Positions 33,969-43,011 of a DNA stretch of 64,000 bases are shown here, piece by piece. The position numbers and the translations under genes were made by a program. The stretch lies in NCBI RefSeq assembly GCF_000426705.1, contig NZ_KE384554.1, positions 636,714 to 700,713 of the forward strand. The letters run 5' to 3'. The notes under the pieces are model-generated. The model saw only the letters and a list, made by a program, of their open reading frames with translations, was not told the origin of the DNA and made no database searches. Every line of letters starts with the position of its first letter. The stretch's first letter is position 1. The stretch comes from Spirochaeta cellobiosiphila DSM 17781. Its GTDB lineage: Bacteria; Spirochaetota; Spirochaetia; DSM-17781.

Positions 33969-36900
33969 TTAGTCAGTGAGCTTAGAAAGCCGATCTTTGA
34001 TAAACTCTGATTTTTCTTTTAAACCTATGCTACCTGTTTCCATAATAAGGATTTGAGGTCTGGTCGGATCAAGTTTGACCGTTCCTCCGCTTTCTTTGAT
34101 AAGTCGCAATACCTTATTAACATTAATAAGACTCACTTTACCAAATTCAATCTGACACAGCCCTCTCCGTTCCTTCAATGACAGGATAAACAGGGATTTG
34201 GCCAGAATGCGGATTTCCGATAGGGCAAACAAACTTTGAACTTCATCCGGAACAGGTCCAAATCTATCATAGATCTCAGCAAATAAACGTTCCGAATCTT
34301 CTTCGGAAGTAACAGCGGCAATCTTTTTGTAGATTTCCATCTTCTCTGTAGCTTCAGTTATATAAGAATCAGGTATAAAACCAGTATATTCTAATTCAAG
34401 AAGAACTTCTTGAGCTTCTTCCTTACGATCTTCACTTCTAGCATTAATAGCTTCCTCAACAAGACGGATGTACATATCAAATCCAACACTTAATATATCA
34501 CCCGATTGTTCCCTTCCCAACAAATTACCAGCACCACGAACTTCTAAGTCCTTCATAGCTACTTTGAAACCAGATCCTAACTCGGTAAAGTCACTAATAA
34601 CCTGAAGACGTTTCATGGCTATCTCACTTAGAGCCTGTCCATCTGGATACAGCAGATAGGCATAGGCTAATTTACCTGACCGTCCGACACGACCACGTAA
34701 TTGATACAACTGACTTATACCATACATATCAGCTCTATCAATGATAATGGTGTTTACATTGGGAATATCTATACCATTTTCAATGATGGTCGTAGAGACA
34801 AGAACCTGAAAACCGCCATTAATGAACCTATGCATAATGTCTTCCAGTTCATGGGGGCTCATTTTACCATGGGCTACATCTACCATAACCTCAGGCACAA
34901 GATTTTGTAAGAATATCTGAATGTTTTCTAATGTTTCTACCCTATTATGCAGGAAAAACACCTGTCCACCCCGTTCTACTTCCCGTCGAATGGCTTTGGC
35001 GATGACTTCTTCATTAAACTCCTGAACAAAGGTTTCGATAGGTTGCCTATTACGGGGAGCCGTTTTTAATACGGACATATCCCTGATCTTCAATAAAGAC
35101 ATATGAAGGGTTCGGGGAATGGGTGTAGCCGACAGGGACAAACTATCAATAGAGCTTCTCATCTCCTTTAGCTTTTCCTTATCCTTAACGCCAAAGCGCT
35201 GTTCCTCATCAATAACCATTAACCCAAGGTTTTTGAACTTAACATCCTTACTTAGAATCCTATGGGTTCCAATCAGAAGATCTATCTCTCCCTTTTCAAG
35301 CTTCTCCAGGGTTAGCTTCTGTTCTTTCTTGTTAACAAAACGACTTAGCATTCCAATACGGATGGGAAAACGTTTGAATCTTTCTGTAAAGTTATCATAA
35401 TGCTGCTCTGCCAAAATAGTCGTAGGCGCAAGGAAAGCAACTTGCCGCCCCCCTATACAACCTTTAAAAGCCGCTCGCATGGCCACTTCTGTTTTACCAT
35501 AGCCAACATCACCACAAAGAAGTCTGTCCATAGGACGAGAAGATTCCATATCAGTCTTTATATCTTCAATGGCGGCTAACTGATCTTCTGTCTCTTGATA
35601 GGGGAAAGAGGCTTCAAAAGAGACCTGCCAATCGTTATCCGGAGGGAAGGCATACCCCTGGGTTTCTTTTCTTCGGGCATACAATTTGATGAGACGATCA
35701 GCCAGATCCTCAACGTGCTTTTTGACTTTACCTTTCTTGGTTTCCCAGGATTTTCCTCCAATCTTATCGATTCGAGGGGTTTGACCATCCTTACCGATAA
35801 AACGCTGAACAAGGTTTACCTGTTCGATAGGAATGAAAATCCTCTCCTCATCGGCATACTCAACGCAGATATAGTCCCGTTCATTCCCAGCGGCTTTTAT
35901 CCGTTCTATTCCTTTGAAAATACCAATACCGTGGTTTACATGTACGACATAATCCCCAGGATTGAGTTCTACAAAACTATCTATTGCCTGAGATTTCGCT
36001 TTCTTAAAAGAGGCAGCCACTCTCTTCTTGCGACCAAAGATTTCATTTTCCTGTATTACTACCAGCTTTTGTTCAGGCAATTGAAATCCGGAACTGATAT
36101 CAGCTTGAAAGACTTCAACATTCATATCTTTAAACATGTATTCGATACGCTGTTTTTGAGAGGCGCTTTCGGATACAACATAGATGGTGTACTTTTGATC
36201 AAGCAGGTTAGCAATCTCTTCCTTTAGAAAATTAAGATTCCCGAAGAAACTACGCCCCCCTTCGTAATTAAACTTGAATGTATCCGGTCCATCTTCACGA
36301 TGAAGATGAATACAGAATATTTTCCTTTGGAAATTGGCACTTATTTTTTCTAAATCTAATAGTAAGACTTCTGGTGAAGGGGCAATAACATCATCAACAA
36401 GAGCTTTTCGATAAAGTTCTTTATATTCCTTTAGTATGGGCTCGCAAGCGGACTGAATTCTTTCATATTCTACAAAAAAGACCGTATCTTCTTCATTGAG
36501 ATAATCCAATAAGGAAGTGGTGGTATTGAAAGCGAGAGGATAGAGAAGTTCTTCTCCCCGCATTTCTCTCGTTGCTTTTAGTTCATCAAACCAAAGCGTA
36601 TCCTTAGATTGGATTTGATCAAGATGGGAGGAAAGGACATCTAAACGTTCATCATCCCAGACCATTTCCTTAGCCGGATAAATGAGAACTTCTTCTAAAG
36701 CCCCTGTAGAACTTTGGATTCCTATATCAAAGGTTTTTATTTCTTCAATTTGATCAAAGTTAAAGACAATACGTAGTCCCTCTTCTGCTCCCGGTAGGGC
36801 AATATCCAGTACTTCTCCACGTAAAGCAAACTCACCAGCCACACTTACCCGAGGAACTCGTGAGTATCCCCAGGATGCTAACTGAATCTCTAGCTCCATA

Positions 36901-37361
36901 GGATCAAAGAGATCCCCTTTTTTTAATACAGTCATTCTGTCTCTAAAGTATTCTGTATCAGGTAAAGGAGATAAAAAGGCTCTTAAGGATGTGACGATTA
37001 ACTTCTTACCTTTATTGAGGAGAAGGTAAGAGAGAACCTGGGATCGTTCCCCAAAGATGGAAGACTGGGGACTTATTCCTTTATAAGCCATGGTCCCCCA
37101 CCAGGGAAAATCAAGAACCTCATCATAAAAGGCCTCTAAATCCTGCTTGAGGACTTGAGCTTCCTTCTCTGTTGAGGTCACTAATAAACAACTACCCTTG
37201 ACATACTCTGTCAGTTTATTGCTAAGGTAACCTAAAAACGGCCCTTGAGCCCCACTTATATAGATGGGGAACTTTCTATGAGCGACAGCATTGGTTAAAC
37301 TCTTCCATGCAGGAGAAGTCTTTATTTTATCATTCAGTGTATTTTCTAATAATGTTGACAT
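33969..37361 (-). CDS. mfd: Transcription-repair coupling factor Mfd
   Basis: 1130 residues. Removes stalled RNA polymerase and recruits UvrA. UvrB-like N-terminal module; RNA-polymerase-interacting CarD/RID segment (NPGDYVVHVNHGIGIFKGIERI); RecG-like translocase with Walker A GDVGYGKTEVAMRAAF, DEEQRFGV, SATPIPRTLHMSL, IIDRADMYGISQLYQLRGRVGRSGKLAYAYL (motif VI region); C-terminal D7. Usual length for the family. First gene of a six-gene minus-strand run and divergent from a secreted protein gene 42 bp away. Confidence 0.96.
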   Translation of the reverse strand: MSTLLENTLNDKIKTSPAWKSLTNAVAHRKFPIYISGAQGPFLGYLSNKLTEYVKGSCLLVTSTEKEAQVLKQDLEAFYDEVLDFPWWGTMAYKGISPQSSIFGERSQVLSYLLLNKGKKLIVTSLRAFLSPLPDTEYFRDRMTVLKKGDLFDPMELEIQLASWGYSRVPRVSVAGEFALRGEVLDIALPGAEEGLRIVFNFDQIEEIKTFDIGIQSSTGALEEVLIYPAKEMVWDDERLDVLSSHLDQIQSKDTLWFDELKATREMRGEELLYPLAFNTTTSLLDYLNEEDTVFFVEYERIQSACEPILKEYKELYRKALVDDVIAPSPEVLLLDLEKISANFQRKIFCIHLHREDGPDTFKFNYEGGRSFFGNLNFLKEEIANLLDQKYTIYVVSESASQKQRIEYMFKDMNVEVFQADISSGFQLPEQKLVVIQENEIFGRKKRVAASFKKAKSQAIDSFVELNPGDYVVHVNHGIGIFKGIERIKAAGNERDYICVEYADEERIFIPIEQVNLVQRFIGKDGQTPRIDKIGGKSWETKKGKVKKHVEDLADRLIKLYARRKETQGYAFPPDNDWQVSFEASFPYQETEDQLAAIEDIKTDMESSRPMDRLLCGDVGYGKTEVAMRAAFKGCIGGRQVAFLAPTTILAEQHYDNFTERFKRFPIRIGMLSRFVNKKEQKLTLEKLEKGEIDLLIGTHRILSKDVKFKNLGLMVIDEEQRFGVKDKEKLKEMRSSIDSLSLSATPIPRTLHMSLLKIRDMSVLKTAPRNRQPIETFVQEFNEEVIAKAIRREVERGGQVFFLHNRVETLENIQIFLQNLVPEVMVDVAHGKMSPHELEDIMHRFINGGFQVLVSTTIIENGIDIPNVNTIIIDRADMYGISQLYQLRGRVGRSGKLAYAYLLYPDGQALSEIAMKRLQVISDFTELGSGFKVAMKDLEVRGAGNLLGREQSGDILSVGFDMYIRLVEEAINARSEDRKEEAQEVLLELEYTGFIPDSYITEATEKMEIYKKIAAVTSEEDSERLFAEIYDRFGPVPDEVQSLFALSEIRILAKSLFILSLKERRGLCQIEFGKVSLINVNKVLRLIKESGGTVKLDPTRPQILIMETGSIGLKEKSEFIKDRLSKLTD

Positions 37362-37403
37362 CAGGTTCTTCCGATCTATTAAAAAGTAATGTTGGAGAAG
37401 ATA

Positions 37404-38330
37404 ATGTACAAAAGAATCAGCCTGGGACTAATACTTATGCTTATATCACTTTCTGTTTATGCGGGTGAGCTAGGTCTTGATATCCGTTTTATGGATAAGC
37501 AAGTATATTTTCCAGATAGTCAGATTCGCATTAAAGTGGATGTCGTTAATGACACATCCGAACTCCAATCCCTGGAGCTAGCTAATTATAGAGCTTATAA
37601 CCTGGACTTTACAGTAAGGACCCTAACAAACAGAGAACTTCCCCATTCGCAGGAATTTACCATACGAAAGACGACAAATCAAGCAGTCTTCTATAGACAA
37701 GTACAGTTAGGTTCAGGAGAAATTTATTCCTTTGATGTCCAGCTGAATGATTTTATCAATATAGCGGAACCTGGGATGTACCGTATTAAGGCTATTTTTA
37801 CTCCTACCCTGGAAGGAGGACAAAACTTGGAAAGCCCTTGGCTAAACTTGGATGTTCGCCCGGGGACTGCAGAAAAACCAACAGAACAGATCATAGAAGT
37901 AGCCAAAGAACAAATATTACAGAAAGCTGATTTATCCCCTGATAAGGTGGTGGCCTATACCATAAAAGCCAGACAAAGCTCTTCTTGGGAGAAGTTTTTC
38001 TTATACCTGGACGTTGAAAGTTTGTACTTAAGAGATGACATGAGAAAAGAACAGTACTACCGCATGACCGAAGAAGAAAGGATGTCTGCCCTGCGAGACT
38101 TTAAAATGGCTTTAAGTGAAGACAAGATCAGTTATGATATTAGTACCATTCCCTGGTCTTATACCATACAAAAAACATCCTATACACCAACAGAAGGGAC
38201 AGTTGATACGATTCAAAAATTCCGTAATCCAGATTTCACTGAGATAAAACGTTTCACCTACTATCTGCGTTATACAGGTGGTTATTGGCAGATCTATGAT
38301 TACAAAGTTATTAATCTTGGAACAGAATAA
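37404..38330 (+). CDS. Secreted protein of unknown function with an N-terminal beta-sandwich
   Basis: 308 residues from the ATG preceded by GGAGAAG; an upstream TTG in frame is less likely. Signal peptide RISLGLILMLISLSVYAGE. Residues about 20-160 have the alternating beta pattern of an Ig-like or CARDB-like fold (YFPDSQIRIKVDVVNDTSELQSLELANY ... GMYRIKAIFTPT). The C-terminal part (about 165-308) is a mixed domain ending in FTYYLRYTGGYWQIYDYKVINLG, like NTF2-type or DUF periplasmic domains. Function unknown. Followed immediately by the receiver/PilZ-like gene. Confidence 0.75.
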   Translation: MYKRISLGLILMLISLSVYAGELGLDIRFMDKQVYFPDSQIRIKVDVVNDTSELQSLELANYRAYNLDFTVRTLTNRELPHSQEFTIRKTTNQAVFYRQVQLGSGEIYSFDVQLNDFINIAEPGMYRIKAIFTPTLEGGQNLESPWLNLDVRPGTAEKPTEQIIEVAKEQILQKADLSPDKVVAYTIKARQSSSWEKFFLYLDVESLYLRDDMRKEQYYRMTEEERMSALRDFKMALSEDKISYDISTIPWSYTIQKTSYTPTEGTVDTIQKFRNPDFTEIKRFTYYLRYTGGYWQIYDYKVINLGTE

Positions 38331-39032
38331 ATGAAGGTTCTCCTTATACATGCTGAAACCAGCTTCAAAGAGACCCTTAGGTTACGACTAAAATCAAAGG
38401 GCTTTGACATCATTCACTATTTAAGTCCTTTAAAAGCTATGGATAATCTATGGGAGATAGAGCCTGATCTCGTTCTTATATCAGCATATCATTTCCCCAG
38501 ACATTGGAAAGTCGTCCTTTATCTACTCAGACAGTTATACGATAAAGAACAATCCATTTGCATTCTTCTGACAGAAGAAAACTATCCCTGGGAAGAAGCC
38601 AGTAAAGCTCTTCATCTTGAAGCGAACGCCCTGCTCCCTAATAAATTGGAAACAGAACTGGATTATAGCCAACTGGAAAAGATACTCAAACGCTATAAAG
38701 CTTATAAAAATGATAGTCAAAACAAGACAAATGTCACAGAAGAAGAGAGTATGGAATACATCTTCACCCATCCTAAAAGTATTCAGTTGATAACAGGAAT
38801 TGTCACAGACATGAATCAAGAGGGCTTTACCTTTTTACCTGATGATATTCCAAGCACTTCAGATCTGGAGAAAGGGACATCCTTAACCGAAGGCTCTCTA
38901 AGCCTCGAAGGTCATATATATAATATCAATGTTGATATATTAGAAAACAACAGACAGTTACGCCTTGCCTTCCGCAATCTTCCTTCAGAAGTGAAAGAGA
39001 GTCTAATAAAAATGAATAACAGATCAGCTTGA
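38331..39032 (+). CDS. Degenerate receiver joined to a PilZ-like domain
   Basis: 233 residues. Residues 1-120 follow the receiver fold (KVLLIHAETSFKETLRLRLKSKGFDII, then EPDLVLISAYHFP), but the phosphoacceptor Asp position is Ser and the acidic pair is missing, so it cannot be phosphorylated in the usual way. Residues about 140-230 resemble PilZ: GIVTDMNQEGFTFLP corresponds to the D/N-x-S-x-x-G motif region, and LRLAFRNLPSEVKESLIKMNN to the end. The RxxxR arginines are not evident, so c-di-GMP binding is uncertain. The ATG directly follows the preceding stop codon, so it is coupled to the secreted protein gene. Confidence 0.65.
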   Translation: MKVLLIHAETSFKETLRLRLKSKGFDIIHYLSPLKAMDNLWEIEPDLVLISAYHFPRHWKVVLYLLRQLYDKEQSICILLTEENYPWEEASKALHLEANALLPNKLETELDYSQLEKILKRYKAYKNDSQNKTNVTEEESMEYIFTHPKSIQLITGIVTDMNQEGFTFLPDDIPSTSDLEKGTSLTEGSLSLEGHIYNINVDILENNRQLRLAFRNLPSEVKESLIKMNNRSA

Positions 39033-39056
39033 CAAGAAAAATTAAGGTTTTAGAAT
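39029..39056 (+). promoter_or_regulatory. Candidate sigma-70 promoter before the 103-residue protein gene
   Basis: TTGACA (39029-39034), a 16-nt spacer and TAGAAT (39051-39056). The -35 overlaps the stop codon of the preceding gene. Confidence 0.5.
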
Positions 39057-39075
39057 ATAGAGTAAGGAGGATAGT

Positions 39076-39387
39076 GTGCTTAAGTATTTAGAGTCAGCTC
39101 CCATATCAGAAATATCTATCTATGATGATTCAAAAAGCTATCTTCAAGAAGGAGTCATATATAAAGGTTCTCCGAGAAAACATCCTTATGACAAGGATAA
39201 AGTAATCTTTATCCCTGATCCCTTAGATAGCATTACCCAGTTTTATGAATTTAGGTTATCCAATGTTCTTCATGCAGAAGATCTTCCCAGTCCTGTTGAT
39301 AAGGATGGAAGGGGGTATAAAATGATGAAAATATGGGTCAAGAGAGGAAGTTACGCCTTAAAAAGTGAAGCCTTTGTAATAAAGTAA
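39076..39387 (+). CDS. Conserved-looking small protein, function unknown
   Basis: 103 residues, GTG start with AAGGAGG five nt upstream (39064-39070), which is a strong start signal. No signal peptide or membrane segment. Sequence is rich in short beta elements and charged turns (GSPRKHPYDKDKVIFIPDPLDSITQFYEFRLSNV). I do not recognise the family. It has its own promoter candidate and is followed by metK with a separate promoter. Confidence 0.7.
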   Translation: MLKYLESAPISEISIYDDSKSYLQEGVIYKGSPRKHPYDKDKVIFIPDPLDSITQFYEFRLSNVLHAEDLPSPVDKDGRGYKMMKIWVKRGSYALKSEAFVIK

Positions 39388-39393
39388 GCCTTC

Positions 39394-39422
39394 TTGACCG
39401 TACTATAGAGAAGTTTTACATT
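39394..39422 (+). promoter_or_regulatory. Promoter of metK
   Basis: TTGACC (39394-39399), a 17-nt spacer and TACATT (39417-39422), 30 nt before the TTG start. The leader is too short for a SAM riboswitch. Confidence 0.6.
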
Positions 39423-39451
39423 AACCATAGATAAATAAAAAGGAGATCCCC

Positions 39452-40630
39452 TTGAAAGGACGACAAGACTATAAGTTCACCTCGGAAAGCGTGGGAGAAG
39501 GTCATCCCGACAAAGTTTGTGACCAAATATCTGATGCCATTCTGGATGAAGCGCTGCGACAAGATCCCCATTCCAGAGTGGCCTGTGAATGTTTTACAAC
39601 CACAGGTATGGTTCTGGTCGGAGGTGAGATCACGACAAAAGGATATATAGATATTAGGGAAGTTACCAAGAAGGTACTTTCAGATATTGGTTATAACAAA
39701 TCAGATTATGGCCTTGATTACAATTCCTGTGCCATCATTAGTAGTATTAACGAACAATCACCAGATATCAGTCAAGGTGTCACAGAAGGTGTAGGACTAC
39801 ATAAAGAAATGGGAGCCGGAGATCAGGGAATGATGTTTGGCTATGCCTGTAAGGACACTCCTGAACTTATGCCAGCTCCTGTTCAATTCAGCCATCGTAT
39901 TATGCAGAAAGCCGCTGAGGTAAGAAAAAACGGAACCATCCCCTACCTTAGACCTGATGGAAAATGTCAAGTGACTGTCGAGTATAAGAATGGTGTTCCT
40001 AATCACATTGATACAGTGGTCTTATCTCATCAGCATCATGATGTTATGGGTGGAGATAAAATAACTTTAGAATTACTAAGGAAGGATCTGATAGAAAAAG
40101 TAATCAAAGATGTTCTTCCTTCAGAACTCTTTTCAGATAAAACTATCTTTCACATTAATCCAACAGGACGATTCGTTATTGGAGGGCCCCAGGGAGATGC
40201 TGGTTTAACAGGCCGTAAGATAATTGTTGATACCTATGGTGGTAAAGCGGCTCATGGTGGGGGAGCTTTCAGTGGTAAAGACCCTTCTAAAGTGGATAGA
40301 TCTGCCGCTTATATGGCCCGTTATGTGGCAAAGAATATTGTTGCCGCAGGTATTGCAGATCAATGTGAAGTGGAACTGGCCTATGCTATTGGTGTGGCAG
40401 AACCTGTTAGTGTTTATGTTAACACCTATGGAACTTCAGATATCGCCGAAGATAAGATAGAAGAAGGAATTAGAAAAGTATTTGACCTGACCCCTAGAGG
40501 AATCATTACGACTCTCGATCTATTAAAACCCATTTATCTGCCAACAGCGTCTTACGGGCATTTTGGTAGAGATATATTCAGTTGGGAAGCAACAGATAAA
40601 GTATCAGAACTACAGAAGGTTCTTTTATAG
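39452..40630 (+). CDS. metK: S-adenosylmethionine synthetase
   Basis: 392 residues. Makes S-adenosylmethionine from methionine and ATP. Signatures: [24 protein letters not shown] at the N-terminus, [12 protein letters not shown] (the family hexapeptide signature), [21 protein letters not shown] and [22 protein letters not shown] start with AGGAG seven nt upstream. Own promoter and terminator, so monocistronic. No luxS or mtn lies next to it. Confidence 0.97.
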   Translation: MKGRQDYKFTSESVGEGHPDKVCDQISDAILDEALRQDPHSRVACECFTTTGMVLVGGEITTKGYIDIREVTKKVLSDIGYNKSDYGLDYNSCAIISSINEQSPDISQGVTEGVGLHKEMGAGDQGMMFGYACKDTPELMPAPVQFSHRIMQKAAEVRKNGTIPYLRPDGKCQVTVEYKNGVPNHIDTVVLSHQHHDVMGGDKITLELLRKDLIEKVIKDVLPSELFSDKTIFHINPTGRFVIGGPQGDAGLTGRKIIVDTYGGKAAHGGGAFSGKDPSKVDRSAAYMARYVAKNIVAAGIADQCEVELAYAIGVAEPVSVYVNTYGTSDIAEDKIEEGIRKVFDLTPRGIITTLDLLKPIYLPTASYGHFGRDIFSWEATDKVSELQKVLL

Positions 40631-40653
40631 ATTGAGGAAACTTACAAAAGCGA

Positions 40654-40679
40654 AGAGCAGGGATTCCTGCTCTTTTTTT
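40654..40679 (+). terminator. Terminator of metK
   Basis: Stem GAGCAGG / CCTGCTC with a GATT loop, then seven T. Confidence 0.9.
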
Positions 40680-40697
40680 ATACCTATTCCCTAAACC

Positions 40698-40725
40698 TTG
40701 GCTAATAAAATCCGAAAATTATAAC
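40698..40725 (+). promoter_or_regulatory. Candidate promoter of the LysM amidase gene
   Basis: TTGGCT (40698-40703), a 16-nt spacer and TATAAC (40720-40725), about 28 nt before the ATG. Confidence 0.5.
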
Positions 40726-40752
40726 AAAGATGTTACTGGGAAGGGTTTATTA

Positions 40753-42513
40753 ATGAAAAGACTAATCACTTTACTTTTATTAGGTACTGTAAGTTTACTG
40801 ATATATGGACAAGATATGATTCACGAGGTCACTGGAGGAGACACGCTCTATTCCTTAGCCAGAGAATACAATATCACTGTTGATCAGATAAGAACATGGA
40901 ACAAACTGGAGAATAACACGATATACACAGGACAAAGGGTTATAGTGGGAAAACAAGAGACTTCCTTAATAAAACAACCAGTTCCTGTGACCGGTTATGA
41001 CACTTATACTGTCAAAACGGGAGACACCCTATGGGGAATAGCCCGTAAATATGATATGTCTGTGTCAGAGTTACGTGAACTTAATGGAGGCCGGCTCTCA
41101 CGTCTTAAGAAAGGACAGGAAATAAAAGTAGCCCTACCAGAATCGAAAGCAGCCAATGTTCATATCGTAAAAAAAGGGGAAACTCTAGAAGATATAGCTT
41201 ACAACAACGGCTTAAATCCTAATGACATCATGACTTATAATCAGTTACCTGATTCAAGGATATTCCCTGGTGATCGTCTATACCTAACTCCGATAGCCAT
41301 TGCTTCTATTAATACAAAACCTAGATTAACCAGACAAGCTCACCCTATCATAAAAGCAAAAGAGGAAGAAAAGCAGACAGAAGCTTCTACAACCTTAGAA
41401 GTGAATACCTATGTGGTTCAAAAGGGAGATACTCTGTATAGTATCTCCAGAAATACTGGAGTAAGCGTCGGAGAACTACGATTGTTGAATACCCTGGAGA
41501 ATGACCTTATTCAGCCAAATCAGATCCTTAAATTAGAAGGAACACAGGCGCCTACTAAAGTTATTGCTCCAGAAACCACAGTAACCTTTGAAGGAACACA
41601 GGCACTCCCCAAAGAGGAACCAACAGCGGATAATGAAATCATCTATAATGGAGATTCCTACTATAACTACATTCCAACAGCCCTGTCACAACCTGACAAA
41701 GAATACAGAGAAGCCCCTGAAGAAGGTCCTTGGTTAACTTTTCAAAAAGCAGTAGACCTGTATAGTCATTGGATTAAGGATGTGAAAAAGAAACCATCCC
41801 TTGGTAATGCGCTAGCAGGATACCACTTTGTAATTGATCCAGGTCATGGAGGATTGGATCCAGGAGCCATTGTAGAAAGCATAGATGGCCGAGGTGATAC
41901 CCTTTATGTGGTTGAAGATGAATATGTCTATGATATCGCTTTAAGACTAACAGAATCCCTTGTTCGCAATGGAGCAGATGTTACCTTAACTATATTAAGT
42001 CCAAACCATACTATTAGAAATACTGACCCAGCAGGATATACCCTTGTTCATCAGACAAATGAGGTCTATAACCTAGCGTCATTGAATGTGGCCGATCGAC
42101 CTCTTGACTGGCCTAGAGGAGGACATGCAGGACTGGAAAAACGCGTCTTGATTGCGGAACAGACCTTTGATAATGTAGAGGCTGGCAAGAGGGTTTTTAT
42201 TAGTCTTCATGCGGACAATGCGCCTGAGTCCCCTAAGGGTACAGGAATCCTCTATCTAGATAACGAGAATCAATTTGATAAAAATTCTGCGGATTTTGCA
42301 GAAAAGCTTATCCCCTACTTAGGTTATGGAGCTTATAGTACTGGACGCGACTTGGCGGTTCTACGTAATAATCCCGCAGATATTGCTTTATTAATTGAAC
42401 TTCGCAACATTTATTACAAGGATCATTCTTGGGCAATTCGCTTCTCAGAACTAAGACAAAGTGATGTAGATAAGATATCAAAAGCCTTAGTGAATCTGCT
42501 TCCAAAAAGTTGA
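40753..42513 (+). CDS. N-acetylmuramoyl-L-alanine amidase with four LysM repeats
   Basis: 586 residues. Signal peptide (LITLLLLGTVSLLIYGQ). Four LysM peptidoglycan-binding repeats at about 22-66, 77-121, 130-177 and 218-262, each with the G-D/E-T-L start. A linker (about 265-350) leads to an Amidase_3 zinc domain: VIDPGHGGLDPGAI (first His), a Glu/His pair in the middle, FISLHADNAP (His) and ALLIELRNIYY (catalytic Glu). It cleaves the amide bond between MurNAc and L-Ala, so it acts in daughter-cell separation or wall turnover. An insertion of about 50 residues (PNHTIRNTDPAGYTLVHQTN...) lies within the domain before ISLHAD. Confidence 0.93.
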   Translation: MKRLITLLLLGTVSLLIYGQDMIHEVTGGDTLYSLAREYNITVDQIRTWNKLENNTIYTGQRVIVGKQETSLIKQPVPVTGYDTYTVKTGDTLWGIARKYDMSVSELRELNGGRLSRLKKGQEIKVALPESKAANVHIVKKGETLEDIAYNNGLNPNDIMTYNQLPDSRIFPGDRLYLTPIAIASINTKPRLTRQAHPIIKAKEEEKQTEASTTLEVNTYVVQKGDTLYSISRNTGVSVGELRLLNTLENDLIQPNQILKLEGTQAPTKVIAPETTVTFEGTQALPKEEPTADNEIIYNGDSYYNYIPTALSQPDKEYREAPEEGPWLTFQKAVDLYSHWIKDVKKKPSLGNALAGYHFVIDPGHGGLDPGAIVESIDGRGDTLYVVEDEYVYDIALRLTESLVRNGADVTLTILSPNHTIRNTDPAGYTLVHQTNEVYNLASLNVADRPLDWPRGGHAGLEKRVLIAEQTFDNVEAGKRVFISLHADNAPESPKGTGILYLDNENQFDKNSADFAEKLIPYLGYGAYSTGRDLAVLRNNPADIALLIELRNIYYKDHSWAIRFSELRQSDVDKISKALVNLLPKS

Positions 42514-42523
42514 TTAAAGGGAG

Positions 42524-42552
42524 TTGACAGACAAACTAAGATTAGCTATATT
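42524..42552 (+). promoter_or_regulatory. Promoter of the tRNA-Asn pair
   Basis: TTGACA (42524-42529), a 17-nt spacer and TATATT (42547-42552), 17 nt before the first tRNA. Confidence 0.9.
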
Positions 42553-42569
42553 GACGAAGCATTTCGCAT

Positions 42570-42642
42570 TCCCCTGTAGCTCAGTTGGTAGAGCGGGTGA
42601 CTGTTAATCACTAGGTCAGCGGTTCGAGTCCGTTCGGGGGAG
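42570..42642 (+). tRNA. tRNA-Asn (GUU)
   Basis: 73 nt, acceptor TCCCCTG/CGGGGGA, D arm AGCTCAGTTGGTAGAGC, anticodon loop CTGTTAA (GUU), T loop GTTCGAG, discriminator G, CCA not encoded. First of two identical copies. Confidence 0.96.
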
Positions 42643-42689
42643 CTTAAAGTTGGGTTGTTTCTGCCCAATCAAAATATATGGAAACACAT

Positions 42690-42762
42690 TCCCCTGTAGC
42701 TCAGTTGGTAGAGCGGGTGACTGTTAATCACTAGGTCAGCGGTTCGAGTCCGTTCGGGGGAG
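42690..42762 (+). tRNA. tRNA-Asn (GUU), identical second copy
   Basis: Identical to the first copy and exactly 120 bp downstream. The identity extends a few bases past both ends (ATT before and CTTAAA after), as expected from a tandem duplication. Confidence 0.96.
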
Positions 42763-42765
42763 CTT

Positions 42766-42802
42766 AAAACTGGTTCTAATTACATGTTAGAACCAGTTTT
42801 TT
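42766..42802 (+). terminator. Terminator of the tRNA-Asn pair
   Basis: Stem AAAACTGGTTCTAA / TTAGAACCAGTTTT with a 7-nt loop, ending in a run of T. Confidence 0.92.
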
Positions 42803-43011
42803 ATTTACCTATTCATTAAAAAAACCGAATAAATGTTCCAAAATACCTTGCCTCATCATGATGATCCTTAGTATTAGTGTTACAGTATTAAAAGTTATTT
42901 AGGATGTCTCACATACTGTGCCCGATAACGATGCTTGCTAGAACTAGAAGATAAATAATTCTGAAAGCCTAAGTTTCATCACCAGGCTGCAAAAGATAAA
43001 AAGGATTACCC

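Noticed and set aside
39388-39451. Possible SAM riboswitch before metK
   Set aside because: The leader after the predicted promoter is only about 25 nt, too short for any known SAM riboswitch class.
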